Shown here in pieces: positions 8,568 through 16,013 of a DNA stretch of 64,000 nucleotides. This DNA is from Limimaricola pyoseonensis (GTDB taxonomy: Bacteria; Pseudomonadota; Alphaproteobacteria; Rhodobacterales; Rhodobacteraceae). The stretch lies in assembly GCF_900102015.1 (NCBI RefSeq), contig NZ_FNAT01000008.1, positions 105,774-169,773 on the forward strand, written 5' to 3'. The position numbers were made by a program, and so were the translations under genes. The first letter of the stretch is position 1. Each line of letters begins with the position of its first letter. A model generated the notes under the pieces. It was not told the DNA's origin. It did no database searches and saw only the letters and a list, made by a program, of their open reading frames with translations.

Positions 8568-9251
8568 ATGGGGCATCTTTCTGCGACGACATCGGGCAAG
8601 GACTCGGATTTCGCGCCCCGGCACCGCCGCCGGGGCGCCTTGCGCTATGTCGAAATCCCGAAACGCGGCCTGGACCTGCTGCTCTGCCTGGTCCTGCTGC
8701 CGACCATCCTGCCGATCATCGCCTTCCTCTATCTCCTGGTGCGCCTCGATGGCGGGCCGGGCTTCTTCGGCCATCAGCGGATCGGCCGCGACGGCAGGCG
8801 CTTCCGCTGCTGGAAGATCCGCACCATGGTGCCCGACGCGCAGGAGCGCCTCGCGGCGCTGCTGGCCGCCGACCCCGAGGCGCGCGCCGAGTGGCAGCGC
8901 GACCGCAAGCTGCGCCGGGACCCGCGCGTCACCCGTCTGGGCGGCTTCCTGCGGGCCAGCTCGCTCGACGAGCTGCCGCAGATCTGGAACGTGCTGCGCG
9001 GCGAGATGAGCCTGATCGGCCCGCGCCCGATCACCGCCGCCGAGCTGATGCGCTACGGCGCCGAGAAGGGCGTCTACCTCGCCCTGCGCCCCGGCATCAC
9101 TGGCCTGTGGCAGGTCTCGGGCCGCAACGACCTGAGCTACGACCAGCGGGTGCGGCTCGACGCCGAGTACCAGGCCCGGGTCTCGCTCGGCACCGATCTG
9201 CGGATCCTCTACCGCACCGCCGGCGCGGTGCTGATGCGCACCGGGCTGTGA
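8568..9251 (+). CDS. exoY: Undecaprenyl-phosphate sugar-1-phosphate transferase, ExoY-like
   Basis: A 227-residue member of the bacterial sugar transferase (monotopic phosphoglycosyl transferase) family. One hydrophobic re-entrant helix is at about residues 35-59. It is followed by the signatures KIRTM (83-87), SLDELPQIWNVLRGEMSLIG (132-150) with the catalytic Asp-Glu pair, GPRP (151-154) and RPGITGLWQVSGR. It transfers hexose-1-phosphate from a UDP-sugar to undecaprenyl phosphate, the first committed step of EPS repeat-unit assembly; ExoY of Sinorhizobium uses galactose. It opens a plus-strand run ending with the DprE2-like gene. The start at ATG 8568 has a GGAA 8-10 bases upstream. Confidence 0.92.
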   Translation: MGHLSATTSGKDSDFAPRHRRRGALRYVEIPKRGLDLLLCLVLLPTILPIIAFLYLLVRLDGGPGFFGHQRIGRDGRRFRCWKIRTMVPDAQERLAALLAADPEARAEWQRDRKLRRDPRVTRLGGFLRASSLDELPQIWNVLRGEMSLIGPRPITAAELMRYGAEKGVYLALRPGITGLWQVSGRNDLSYDQRVRLDAEYQARVSLGTDLRILYRTAGAVLMRTGL

Positions 9252-9298
9252 CGGCGGTCGCCCGCCCCGCCCGCGGATTTGCCCTCCGGAGGCCCGCC

Positions 9299-10774
9299 AT
9301 GGACAACCGCCACGAGTTCCGCAGCGCCAGCGCCGCCACCCCGGCCGCCGTGCTGGTGGTCGATCTGGACGGCACGCTGATCCGCAGCGACATGCTGTAC
9401 GAAAGCTTCTGGGCGGCGCTGTCGCGGCGCTGGACCTGCCTGTTCTCGGCGCTGGCGGCGCTGCGCGAGGGCCGCGCCCCGCTCAAGCGGCGGCTCGGTG
9501 CGCTCGGGCCGGTCGACCCGGCGCTGCTGCCCTACAACGACACTGTGCTCGACTACATCCGGCGCTGGCGCGCCGGCGGCGGCCGCGCGGTGCTGGTCTC
9601 GGCCGCCGACCAGCGGCTGGTCGAGCGGATCGCCGGCCACCTCGCGCTGTTCGACGAGGCGCATGGCTCGGACGGGGCGCAGAACCTCAAGGGCGGCCGC
9701 AAGGCGGCCTTCCTGACGCAGCGCTACGGCGAAGGCGGCTTCGCCTATGTCGGCGACGCCGCGGCCGACCTGTCGGTCTGGCGCGTCGCGGGCCACGCCG
9801 TCACCGTCGATGCCGGGCCGGGGCTGTCGCGCCGGGTCGAGGCCGGAACCGGGACCGGCTCGGTCGAGCATCTGAGCACGCGTTCGGGGCGCGCCGCGCC
9901 GCTTCTGCGCGCGATGCGGCCGCATCAATGGCTGAAGAACCTGCTGGTCTTCCTGCCGATGCTGGCCGCGCAGCAGTTCGACGCGGCCACCTTCGGCCAG
10001 AGCCTCCTGGCCTTCGTCGCCTTCAGCGTCATCGCCTCCTCGGTCTACCTGCTCAACGACCTGCTCGACCTCGCCGCCGACCGCGCCCATCCGCGCAAGC
10101 GCCACCGCCCCTTCGCCTCGGGCGCGCTGCCGCTGGCCTGGGGCACGGTGCTGGCGCCGGGGCTGGCGCTCACCGGCTTCGCGCTGGCCTTCGCGCTCGG
10201 GCCGGCCTTCGCGGCGGTGATGGTGCTCTATTACGGCTTCACCACCGCCTATTCCTTCCATCTCAAGCGCCGGCTGGTGGTCGACATCTGCACGCTGGCC
10301 GGGCTCTACACGCTGCGCATCATCGCCGGCGCCGTCGCCACCGGCATCCCGCTCTCGGTCTGGCTGCTGGCCTTCTCGATGTTCTTTTTCTTTGCGCTGG
10401 CGGCGATGAAGCGGCAGGCTGAGCTGGTGTCGGCGGCGCGGGCGGGCGGCCGGGCCGCGCATGGGCGCGACTACCGGGTGGACGACCTGCCGCTGATCGC
10501 CAACATGGCGGTCTCCTCGGGCTACATCTCGGTGCTGGTCATGGCGCTCTATCTCAACACCGGTGCGGTGCAAGACCTCTACGCCTCGACCACCCCGCTC
10601 TGGGGCATCTGCCTCGTGCTGCTGTTCTGGATCAGCCGCATGGTGATGATCACCCATCGCGGCTGGATGGACGACGACCCGGTGGTCTTTGCCGCGCGCG
10701 ACCGCGTCTCGCTGATCTGCGCGGCGCTGATCTTCGGCTGCGCGCTGGCCGGGGCGGCCGGGGCACTGGCATGA
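9299..10774 (+). CDS. HAD phosphatase - UbiA prenyltransferase fusion (polyprenyl-P-ribose synthase type)
   Basis: A 491-residue fusion. Residues 1-190 are a HAD phosphatase with DLDGT (22-26), LVSAADQ (about 98-104) and GDAAAD (151-156). Residues 200-491 are a UbiA-type membrane prenyltransferase with NDLLDLAAD (252-260), RHRPFASG, and YSFHLKRRLVVD (317-328). The second half matches decaprenyl-phosphate 5-phosphoribosyltransferase (Rv3806c/NoeC type). That enzyme moves phosphoribose from PRPP to polyprenyl phosphate, and the HAD half could remove the 5-phosphate. Start ATG 9299 has GGAGG 7 bases upstream. It overlaps GtrA by 4 bases, and DprE1- and DprE2-like genes follow, which supports the pathway. 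Function is inferred by homology and context. Confidence 0.85.
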   Translation: MDNRHEFRSASAATPAAVLVVDLDGTLIRSDMLYESFWAALSRRWTCLFSALAALREGRAPLKRRLGALGPVDPALLPYNDTVLDYIRRWRAGGGRAVLVSAADQRLVERIAGHLALFDEAHGSDGAQNLKGGRKAAFLTQRYGEGGFAYVGDAAADLSVWRVAGHAVTVDAGPGLSRRVEAGTGTGSVEHLSTRSGRAAPLLRAMRPHQWLKNLLVFLPMLAAQQFDAATFGQSLLAFVAFSVIASSVYLLNDLLDLAADRAHPRKRHRPFASGALPLAWGTVLAPGLALTGFALAFALGPAFAAVMVLYYGFTTAYSFHLKRRLVVDICTLAGLYTLRIIAGAVATGIPLSVWLLAFSMFFFFALAAMKRQAELVSAARAGGRAAHGRDYRVDDLPLIANMAVSSGYISVLVMALYLNTGAVQDLYASTTPLWGICLVLLFWISRMVMITHRGWMDDDPVVFAARDRVSLICAALIFGCALAGAAGALA

Positions 10775-11229
10775 GCGCTGGCCTGAGCCCTGGCATGAGC
10801 GCCGGCCTGAGCCGCACCACGCTGGTGCTGCGCTATGCCGGCTTCGCGGTGCTCGCGACGCTGGCCAACCTCGCGGTGCAGCGGGCGGTGCTGGCGCTCG
10901 ACGCCGGCCCGCGCGGCTTCATGGCCGCGGTCTTCTGCGGCACGCTCGCCGGGCTCGTGCTGAAATACCTGCTCGACAAGCGCTGGATCTTCGACGACCG
11001 CAGCCGGGGCGCCGCCGCGCATGGGCGGCGCTTCTCGCTCTACACCGCGATGGGCATCGTCACGACGGCGATCTTCTGGGCCAGCGAGACCGCCTTCTGG
11101 CTGGTCTGGCAGACCGACGCCATGCGCGAGCTGGGCGCGGTGCTGGGCCTGACGGTCGGTTACGTCGTCAAGTACCGGCTCGACCGGCGCTTCGTCTTCA
11201 CCGGCAGCGCGAGTCCCCGCCCGGCATGA
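10771..11229 (+). CDS. GtrA-family membrane protein
   Basis: A 152-residue protein with four predicted membrane helices. It has the GtrA hallmarks LRYAGFAVLATLANLAVQ at helix 1, KYLLDKRWIFDD after helix 2, and VGYVVKYRLDRRFVF at the end. GtrA proteins are thought to flip polyprenyl-phosphate-linked monosaccharides across the inner membrane. It overlaps both neighbours by 4 bases (ATGA) inside the presumed polyprenyl-phosphate-arabinose cassette, so the flipped lipid is probably polyprenyl-P-arabinose. The first 14 residues contain a near-repeat (MSAGLSPG/MSAGLSR), so ATG 10795 is an alternative start. Confidence 0.85.
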   Translation: MSAGLSPGMSAGLSRTTLVLRYAGFAVLATLANLAVQRAVLALDAGPRGFMAAVFCGTLAGLVLKYLLDKRWIFDDRSRGAAAHGRRFSLYTAMGIVTTAIFWASETAFWLVWQTDAMRELGAVLGLTVGYVVKYRLDRRFVFTGSASPRPA

Positions 11230-12557
11230 GGCCCACCCGCGAACTTTCCGGCTGGGGCCGCTACCCGCGCCGGCCCGGCCCGGTCGCCGCCCCGCGCGAC
11301 GCGGCCGAGGCGCGCGCCGCGCTGTCCGGCGGCGTGGTGGCGCGCGGCAACGGCCGCGCCTATGGCGACAGCGCCATGGGCGCCGCCCTCACCCTCGAGA
11401 CGCGGCGCATGGACCGGATGCTCGCCTTCGACCCCGAACGCGGCCAGCTGGTGGCCGAGGCGGGCGTGCTGCTGGGCGACGTCATCGACGCCTTCCTGCC
11501 GCGCGGCTGGTTTCCCTTCGTCACGCCCGGCACCAAGTTCGTGACGCTGGGCGGCGCCATCGCCGCCGACGTGCATGGCAAGAACCACCACCGCGAGGGC
11601 GGCTTCGGCGCCTTCGTCGACTGGGTCGACCTGATGGGCCCGGACGGGCAGGTGACGCGCGCCAGCCGCGAGACCGCGCCCGACCTTTTCGCCTGGACGC
11701 TGGGCGGCATGGGGCTGACGGGGGTGATCCTGCGCGCCGCGATCCGGCTGCGCCCGGTCGAGACCGGCTGGATCCGCCAGACCAGCATCATGGCCCCCGA
11801 CCTCGCCGCCGCCATGGCCGCCTTCGAGGCGCATGACGCCGCGACCTACTCGGTCGCCTGGATCGACTGCCTCGCCCGCGGCCCGGCGCTCGGCCGCTCG
11901 ATCCTGATGCTGGGCGAACATGCGCGCCGCGACGAGCTGCCCGTAGAGCAGCGCGAGCACCCCTTCGAGACGCCGCCGCGCCGGCGGCTGACCATGCCGC
12001 TCGACGCGCCGGCGCTGGCGCTGAACCGCTACGCCATGCGCGGCTTCAACGCGCTCTACTGGGCGCGCGGCCGGCGCGCCCCGCGCGAGACGCTGGTGGG
12101 CTGGGACGGCTATTTCTACCCGCTCGACGCGGTGCTGGGCTGGAACCGCATCTACGGGCGGCGCGGCTTTCTGCAGTTCCAATGCGTGCTGCCGCCCGAC
12201 CGCGCCGAGCAAGGCCTCGCCGCGCTTCTGGGCGAGACCGCGCGCACCGGGCAGGGCTCCTTCCTCGCGGTGCTCAAGCGGCTGGGGCCGGGGGCGGGGC
12301 GCTTCGCCTTCCCGATGCCGGGATGGACGCTGGCGCTCGACTTCCCGGCCGGGCCGCGCAGCCTCGCGCTGCTCGACCGGCTCGACGCCATCACGCTGGC
12401 GCATGGCGGGCGGTTCTACCTTGCCAAGGACGCGCGGCTCGCGGCGGCGACGCTGCACGCCGCCGACCCGCGCGCCGCCCGCTTCCGCGACATGCGCCGG
12501 GCGGCCGGGCTCGACACCGCCTTCGCCTCGGCCCAATCCGAAAGGCTGCTGCTATGA
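11226..12557 (+). CDS. dprE1: DprE1-like FAD-dependent polyprenyl-P-ribose 2-oxidase
   Basis: A 443-residue VAO-family flavoenzyme. Diagnostic motifs are RGNGRAYGDSA (FAD binding), PGTKFVTLGGAIAADVHGKNHH (about 97-118), and LGGMGLTGVILRA. Near the C-terminus it has GWTLALDFP, then GGRFYLAKDAR with Lys401. In mycobacterial DprE1 the matching positions are Cys387, the target of benzothiazinones, and catalytic Lys418. Here the Cys position is Ala370, and the 31-residue spacing is identical. The enzyme oxidises polyprenyl-phosphoryl-ribose at C2, the first half of epimerisation to arabinose. It overlaps GtrA and the DprE2-like gene by 4 bases each. Confidence 0.85.
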   Translation: MRPTRELSGWGRYPRRPGPVAAPRDAAEARAALSGGVVARGNGRAYGDSAMGAALTLETRRMDRMLAFDPERGQLVAEAGVLLGDVIDAFLPRGWFPFVTPGTKFVTLGGAIAADVHGKNHHREGGFGAFVDWVDLMGPDGQVTRASRETAPDLFAWTLGGMGLTGVILRAAIRLRPVETGWIRQTSIMAPDLAAAMAAFEAHDAATYSVAWIDCLARGPALGRSILMLGEHARRDELPVEQREHPFETPPRRRLTMPLDAPALALNRYAMRGFNALYWARGRRAPRETLVGWDGYFYPLDAVLGWNRIYGRRGFLQFQCVLPPDRAEQGLAALLGETARTGQGSFLAVLKRLGPGAGRFAFPMPGWTLALDFPAGPRSLALLDRLDAITLAHGGRFYLAKDARLAAATLHAADPRAARFRDMRRAAGLDTAFASAQSERLLL

Positions 12558-13306
12558 CCGACCCAGACCCGACCCCGGCCCCCGTGCTGATCCTCGGCGG
12601 CCGCTCCGAGATCGGGCTGGCCATCGCCCGCCGCTTCGCCGCCGACCGCCACCCGGTGGTACTGGCCGCGCGCGACGCGGCCGGGCTCGAGGCCGATCGC
12701 GCCGACATCGCGCTGCGCCACGGGGTCGAGGTCAGGCTCGCCGAGTACGACGCGCTCGACCTCGAGGCGCTGCCAGGCTTCGTGGCGGCGCAACAGCCGC
12801 CGCCCGGCATCGTCGTGTCGGTGGTCGGGCTGATGGGCGAACAGGCCGAGAGCGAGCGCGACCCGCAGGCCGCGGCACGGGTGATGCGCTCCAACTACGA
12901 GGGCCCGGCGCTGGCGCTGGGGCTCTTCGCCGAAGTCATGGCGCCGCGCGGAAAGGGCGCCATCGTCGGCGTCAGCTCGGTCGCCGGCGATCGCGGCCGC
13001 GCCTCGAACTACGTCTACGGCTCGGCCAAGGCCGGCTTCACCGCCTTCCTGTCGGGGCTGCGCAACCGCCTCTCCGACAGCGGCCTGCGCGTCGTCACCG
13101 TCAAGCCCGGCTTCGTCGCGACCCGGATGACCGAAGGCATGGACCTGCCCGCCCGCCTCACCGCCGCGCCGGCGGAGGTGGCCGAGGCGGTGGTGCGCGC
13201 GGTGCGCGGCGGGCCGGAGGTGGTCTATGTCCGGCCCATCTGGGGGCTGGTGATGCGCGCGATCCGCGGGCTGCCCGAGCCGATGTTCAAGCGCACCCGG
13301 CTTTAA
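12554..13306 (+). CDS. dprE2: DprE2-like short-chain reductase
   Basis: A 250-residue SDR that starts at the ATG overlapping the DprE1-like stop. The cofactor motif is LILGGRSEIGLAIARRFA (about 11-28), and the active-site Ser and Tyr-x-x-x-Lys lie in VSSVAGDRGRASNYVYGSAK. The NYVYGSAKAG wording is typical of DprE2. That enzyme reduces the 2-keto intermediate made by DprE1 with NADH/NADPH to give polyprenyl-phosphoryl-arabinose. Direct translational coupling to the DprE1-like gene supports joint action. Its stop codon shares TTAA (13303-13306) with the stop of the convergent flippase gene. Confidence 0.83.
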   Translation: MTDPDPTPAPVLILGGRSEIGLAIARRFAADRHPVVLAARDAAGLEADRADIALRHGVEVRLAEYDALDLEALPGFVAAQQPPPGIVVSVVGLMGEQAESERDPQAAARVMRSNYEGPALALGLFAEVMAPRGKGAIVGVSSVAGDRGRASNYVYGSAKAGFTAFLSGLRNRLSDSGLRVVTVKPGFVATRMTEGMDLPARLTAAPAEVAEAVVRAVRGGPEVVYVRPIWGLVMRAIRGLPEPMFKRTRL

Positions 13307-14769
13307 TGCGCGGCGCGCGGCTTCTGCAGCCAGGCGATGTCTGACTTCAGCGCCCGGCGGTTCAGCGCGGCGCAAAGCGCCACCGCCGCCGCGCCGCCCA
13401 GCACCACCACCGCCGTCGCCGCCACCGCGCTGCCGATCCCCGGCAGCACCGCCACCCGCAGCAGCAGCCCCACGCCGAGGCCGCACAGCGCCGGGCCCAG
13501 CAGCGGCTCGGCCGCCTGCCAGTTGGTCAGCGGCACGCAGCGGCCGAGAAAGCCCCAGTAGCGCGGCAGGTAGGCCAGCGCGAAGGCGCTGCGCAGCGCG
13601 ATCGCGAGGCCGAGCCCCAGCGGCAGCGCCAGCAGGAACAGCCCGCCGCCGATCACCAGCCGCTCGATCGCGCTTTGCAGCCTGAGCCCGGTGCGGTCGG
13701 CCACCATGAAGACCCGCGCCCCGAGCGAGGCCAGCGCCTCGATCGCGAAGGCCGGCGCGGCCAGCGCGAAGAGCGGCGCCGCCGCGCCCCAGGGCTCCGA
13801 CAACAGCACGGTGAAGACCGGCACGCCGTTCAGCGCCAGCACCGCGAAGCCCGGCAGCAGCAGCGTCGCCAGCACCCGGCTGGCCGCGCGCCAGCTGCGG
13901 CTGACCCCGGCGGGGCCTTCCTCGCCATGCCATTGCCGGGCCATCGTCACCATCGCCACCTGCGACAGCGGCCCGGCCAGCCCCATGCGCGGCAGCCGCG
14001 CCACCCGCTCGGCCATCGACCACAGCGACACCGCCGCCGCGCCGGGCCCGGCGCCGAGCGCCAGCACCGGCACCTGCGTCTGCAGCGTCTGCACCCCCGA
14101 AAACAGCAGCGTGTTGCGGCCGAACAGCAGGTGCGGGCGCAGGAGCGGCCAGCGCAGCACCCATTGCGGCCGGAAGCCCGAGAGCAGCGCGAAGCCGCCC
14201 AGCTTGACGCCCGCCAGCACCACCTGCTGCCAGACCAGCGCCCAGTAGCCGAAGCCCGCCAGCGCCAGACCCAGCGCCGTCGCCACCCCGGCGAGCCCGG
14301 CCGCGACGCCGATCGCGGCCACGGGGCGGAACCGCCCGGCGCGCTCCAGCGCCGCCTGCTGGGTCGACATCGCCGACTGCATCAGCGGCACCGTCGCCAG
14401 GAGCAGCATCACCGCCACCAGCTGCGGCTGGCCCATCGCCCGCGCGTAGAGCGGCGCGATCGCCGCCACCACCAGCGCCAGCGCGAGGCCGAGCGCGGCG
14501 AGGAACCAGAACACGCTGCTCCATTCCTCGGCGTTGAAGCCGCCGGTGCGGATCAGCGAACGGCCCATGCCGGCATCGCTGAAGGCGTTGGCGAAGAGCG
14601 GCACCGCCATGCCGAGCGCGACGATGGCGAAATCCTCGACGCTGAGCAGCCGCGCCAGGATCGGCAGGCTCGCCGCCTGCAAGAGGATCATCGCGCCGCG
14701 CGCGACCACCAGCAGCCGCACATCGGCGAAGAAGCGGCCCGGCCGGGCCGGCGTGACCGCGCCGCTCAT
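13303..14769 (-). CDS. Polysaccharide flippase (Wzx / MATE-type)
   Basis: A 488-residue integral membrane protein with about 12-14 hydrophobic helices. The N-terminal region RGAMILLQAASLPILARLLS followed by EDFAIVALGMAV is typical of polysaccharide exporters of the MOP superfamily. It would flip lipid-linked repeat units to the periplasm. The start at ATG 14769 overlaps the stop of the acyltransferase gene by 4 bases. Its stop overlaps that of the convergent DprE2-like gene. No separate Wzy polymerase is recognisable in the window. Confidence 0.85.
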   Translation of the reverse strand: MSGAVTPARPGRFFADVRLLVVARGAMILLQAASLPILARLLSVEDFAIVALGMAVPLFANAFSDAGMGRSLIRTGGFNAEEWSSVFWFLAALGLALALVVAAIAPLYARAMGQPQLVAVMLLLATVPLMQSAMSTQQAALERAGRFRPVAAIGVAAGLAGVATALGLALAGFGYWALVWQQVVLAGVKLGGFALLSGFRPQWVLRWPLLRPHLLFGRNTLLFSGVQTLQTQVPVLALGAGPGAAAVSLWSMAERVARLPRMGLAGPLSQVAMVTMARQWHGEEGPAGVSRSWRAASRVLATLLLPGFAVLALNGVPVFTVLLSEPWGAAAPLFALAAPAFAIEALASLGARVFMVADRTGLRLQSAIERLVIGGGLFLLALPLGLGLAIALRSAFALAYLPRYWGFLGRCVPLTNWQAAEPLLGPALCGLGVGLLLRVAVLPGIGSAVAATAVVVLGGAAAVALCAALNRRALKSDIAWLQKPRAAH

Positions 14770-16013
14770 GCCGCCGCCCCGAAGCGCGCGCCGCCGCCGA
14801 AGCGCAGCGCCGGCCAGCGCGCCTCGAGCCGCATCAGGCCGCGCCGGCCCAAGCCGGTGAGCCAGCGCTGGCCCGGCCGCTCGACCAGCCGGTGCAGCAG
14901 CAGCGCCACGCCGACCACGGCGGCGAACACCAGCGCGAAGGCGGCCCAGGGCGCGATGCCGGCGCGCTCGGCATACATGAAGCCGACCATGCCGGGGCCC
15001 TGGTGGAACAGGTAGAGCGGGTAGGAGGCCAGTCCCACCGCCACCAGGGGCGCGCTGGCCAGCGGCCGCATCGGCACGCGCCCCGCCACCGCCGCGACGA
15101 TGGCCAGCACCGCGGCATAGGTCGCGGCGCGGCCCGGATGCAGCACCAGCCCGCCCTCCTGCCAGGCGACGAGATCCTTGGCGGCGATGGCGTAGAGCGC
15201 CAGCACCGCCAGCGGCACCGCGCCCGGCCGGCCCCGGCGCCACAGGTAGGCCGCCATGCCCATGCTGAACCAGCACAGGTTCTGCGGCTGCAACACCAGC
15301 GCCAGCTTGAACTGCGCGGTGGCGAGGCCCGGATCGATCATCCGCACCGTCTCGAGCCCGGCGGAGGCCAGCTGCACCGCGAGCCAGGCCAGCACGAAGT
15401 GCCGCCCCGCCAGCAGGAACACCACCGCCACCAGCGCGTAGAAGCGGATCTCGGCCCAGAGCGTCCAGTAGACCCCCTCGACCCAGCGCGGGTCGCCGCC
15501 GAGCCCGAGCGCGCCGCCGACCATGTCGGGCGGCAGGAAGACGAGGCTCGAGAGATATTCCAGCGGGGTGACGGCGAAGCGCTCCCAGCCGGGGTAATGC
15601 GTCGTCACGCCAGAGCCGTTCAGCACCAGCGTCGAGAGCGTGGCGCAGACCAGCATCGCCGGCCAGAGCCGGGCCGCGCGGCGGACCGCGAAATCGACGA
15701 GGCCCGAGCAGCGCTCCAGCGTCATCAGGATCACGAAGCCGGAGATCGCGAAGAACAGGTAGACCCCGAACCGGCCGAACTGCAGCAGCGCCGGGAAGCG
15801 GGCGCTGACATCGCCATGCGGGTAGAGCGAGACGCCCCAATGCGCCTCGCCGAAGCGGGCGAGGAAGTGGTAGAGCACCACCGCCAGCGCCGCGAGGCCG
15901 CGCAGGCCGTCGAGCGCGGCCAGCCGGCCGCCCCCGGCGGGGGGCGGCGCGGCCGGGCCTGTCAGGCCGGCCGGCCCGGCCGCGCGCTCAGAAGGCCCGG
16001 TCAAGCGCTTCAA
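14766..16013 (-). CDS. Acyltransferase family 3 (OafA/ExoZ type)
   Basis: A 415-residue membrane protein with 10-11 hydrophobic helices and the N-terminal signature LAALDGLRGLAALAVVLYHF (about 32-51), which has the catalytic His. A following FGVYLFFAISGFVILMTLER segment is also diagnostic. These enzymes move acetyl or other acyl groups onto sugars of EPS or O-antigen; ExoZ acetylates succinoglycan. The start at 16013 lies 26 bases inside the upstream dehydrogenase gene, and its end overlaps the flippase gene by 4, so translation is probably coupled. The acyl group and acceptor sugar are unknown. Confidence 0.87.
   Translation of the reverse strand: MKRLTGPSERAAGPAGLTGPAAPPPAGGGRLAALDGLRGLAALAVVLYHFLARFGEAHWGVSLYPHGDVSARFPALLQFGRFGVYLFFAISGFVILMTLERCSGLVDFAVRRAARLWPAMLVCATLSTLVLNGSGVTTHYPGWERFAVTPLEYLSSLVFLPPDMVGGALGLGGDPRWVEGVYWTLWAEIRFYALVAVVFLLAGRHFVLAWLAVQLASAGLETVRMIDPGLATAQFKLALVLQPQNLCWFSMGMAAYLWRRGRPGAVPLAVLALYAIAAKDLVAWQEGGLVLHPGRAATYAAVLAIVAAVAGRVPMRPLASAPLVAVGLASYPLYLFHQGPGMVGFMYAERAGIAPWAAFALVFAAVVGVALLLHRLVERPGQRWLTGLGRRGLMRLEARWPALRFGGGARFGAAA

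Noticed and set aside
8456..9298. Upstream extension of the HAD-UbiA frame across exoY.
   Set aside because: The extension is Pro/Arg/Ala-rich, overlaps a certain gene in another frame, and a good ribosome-binding site exists at ATG 9299.
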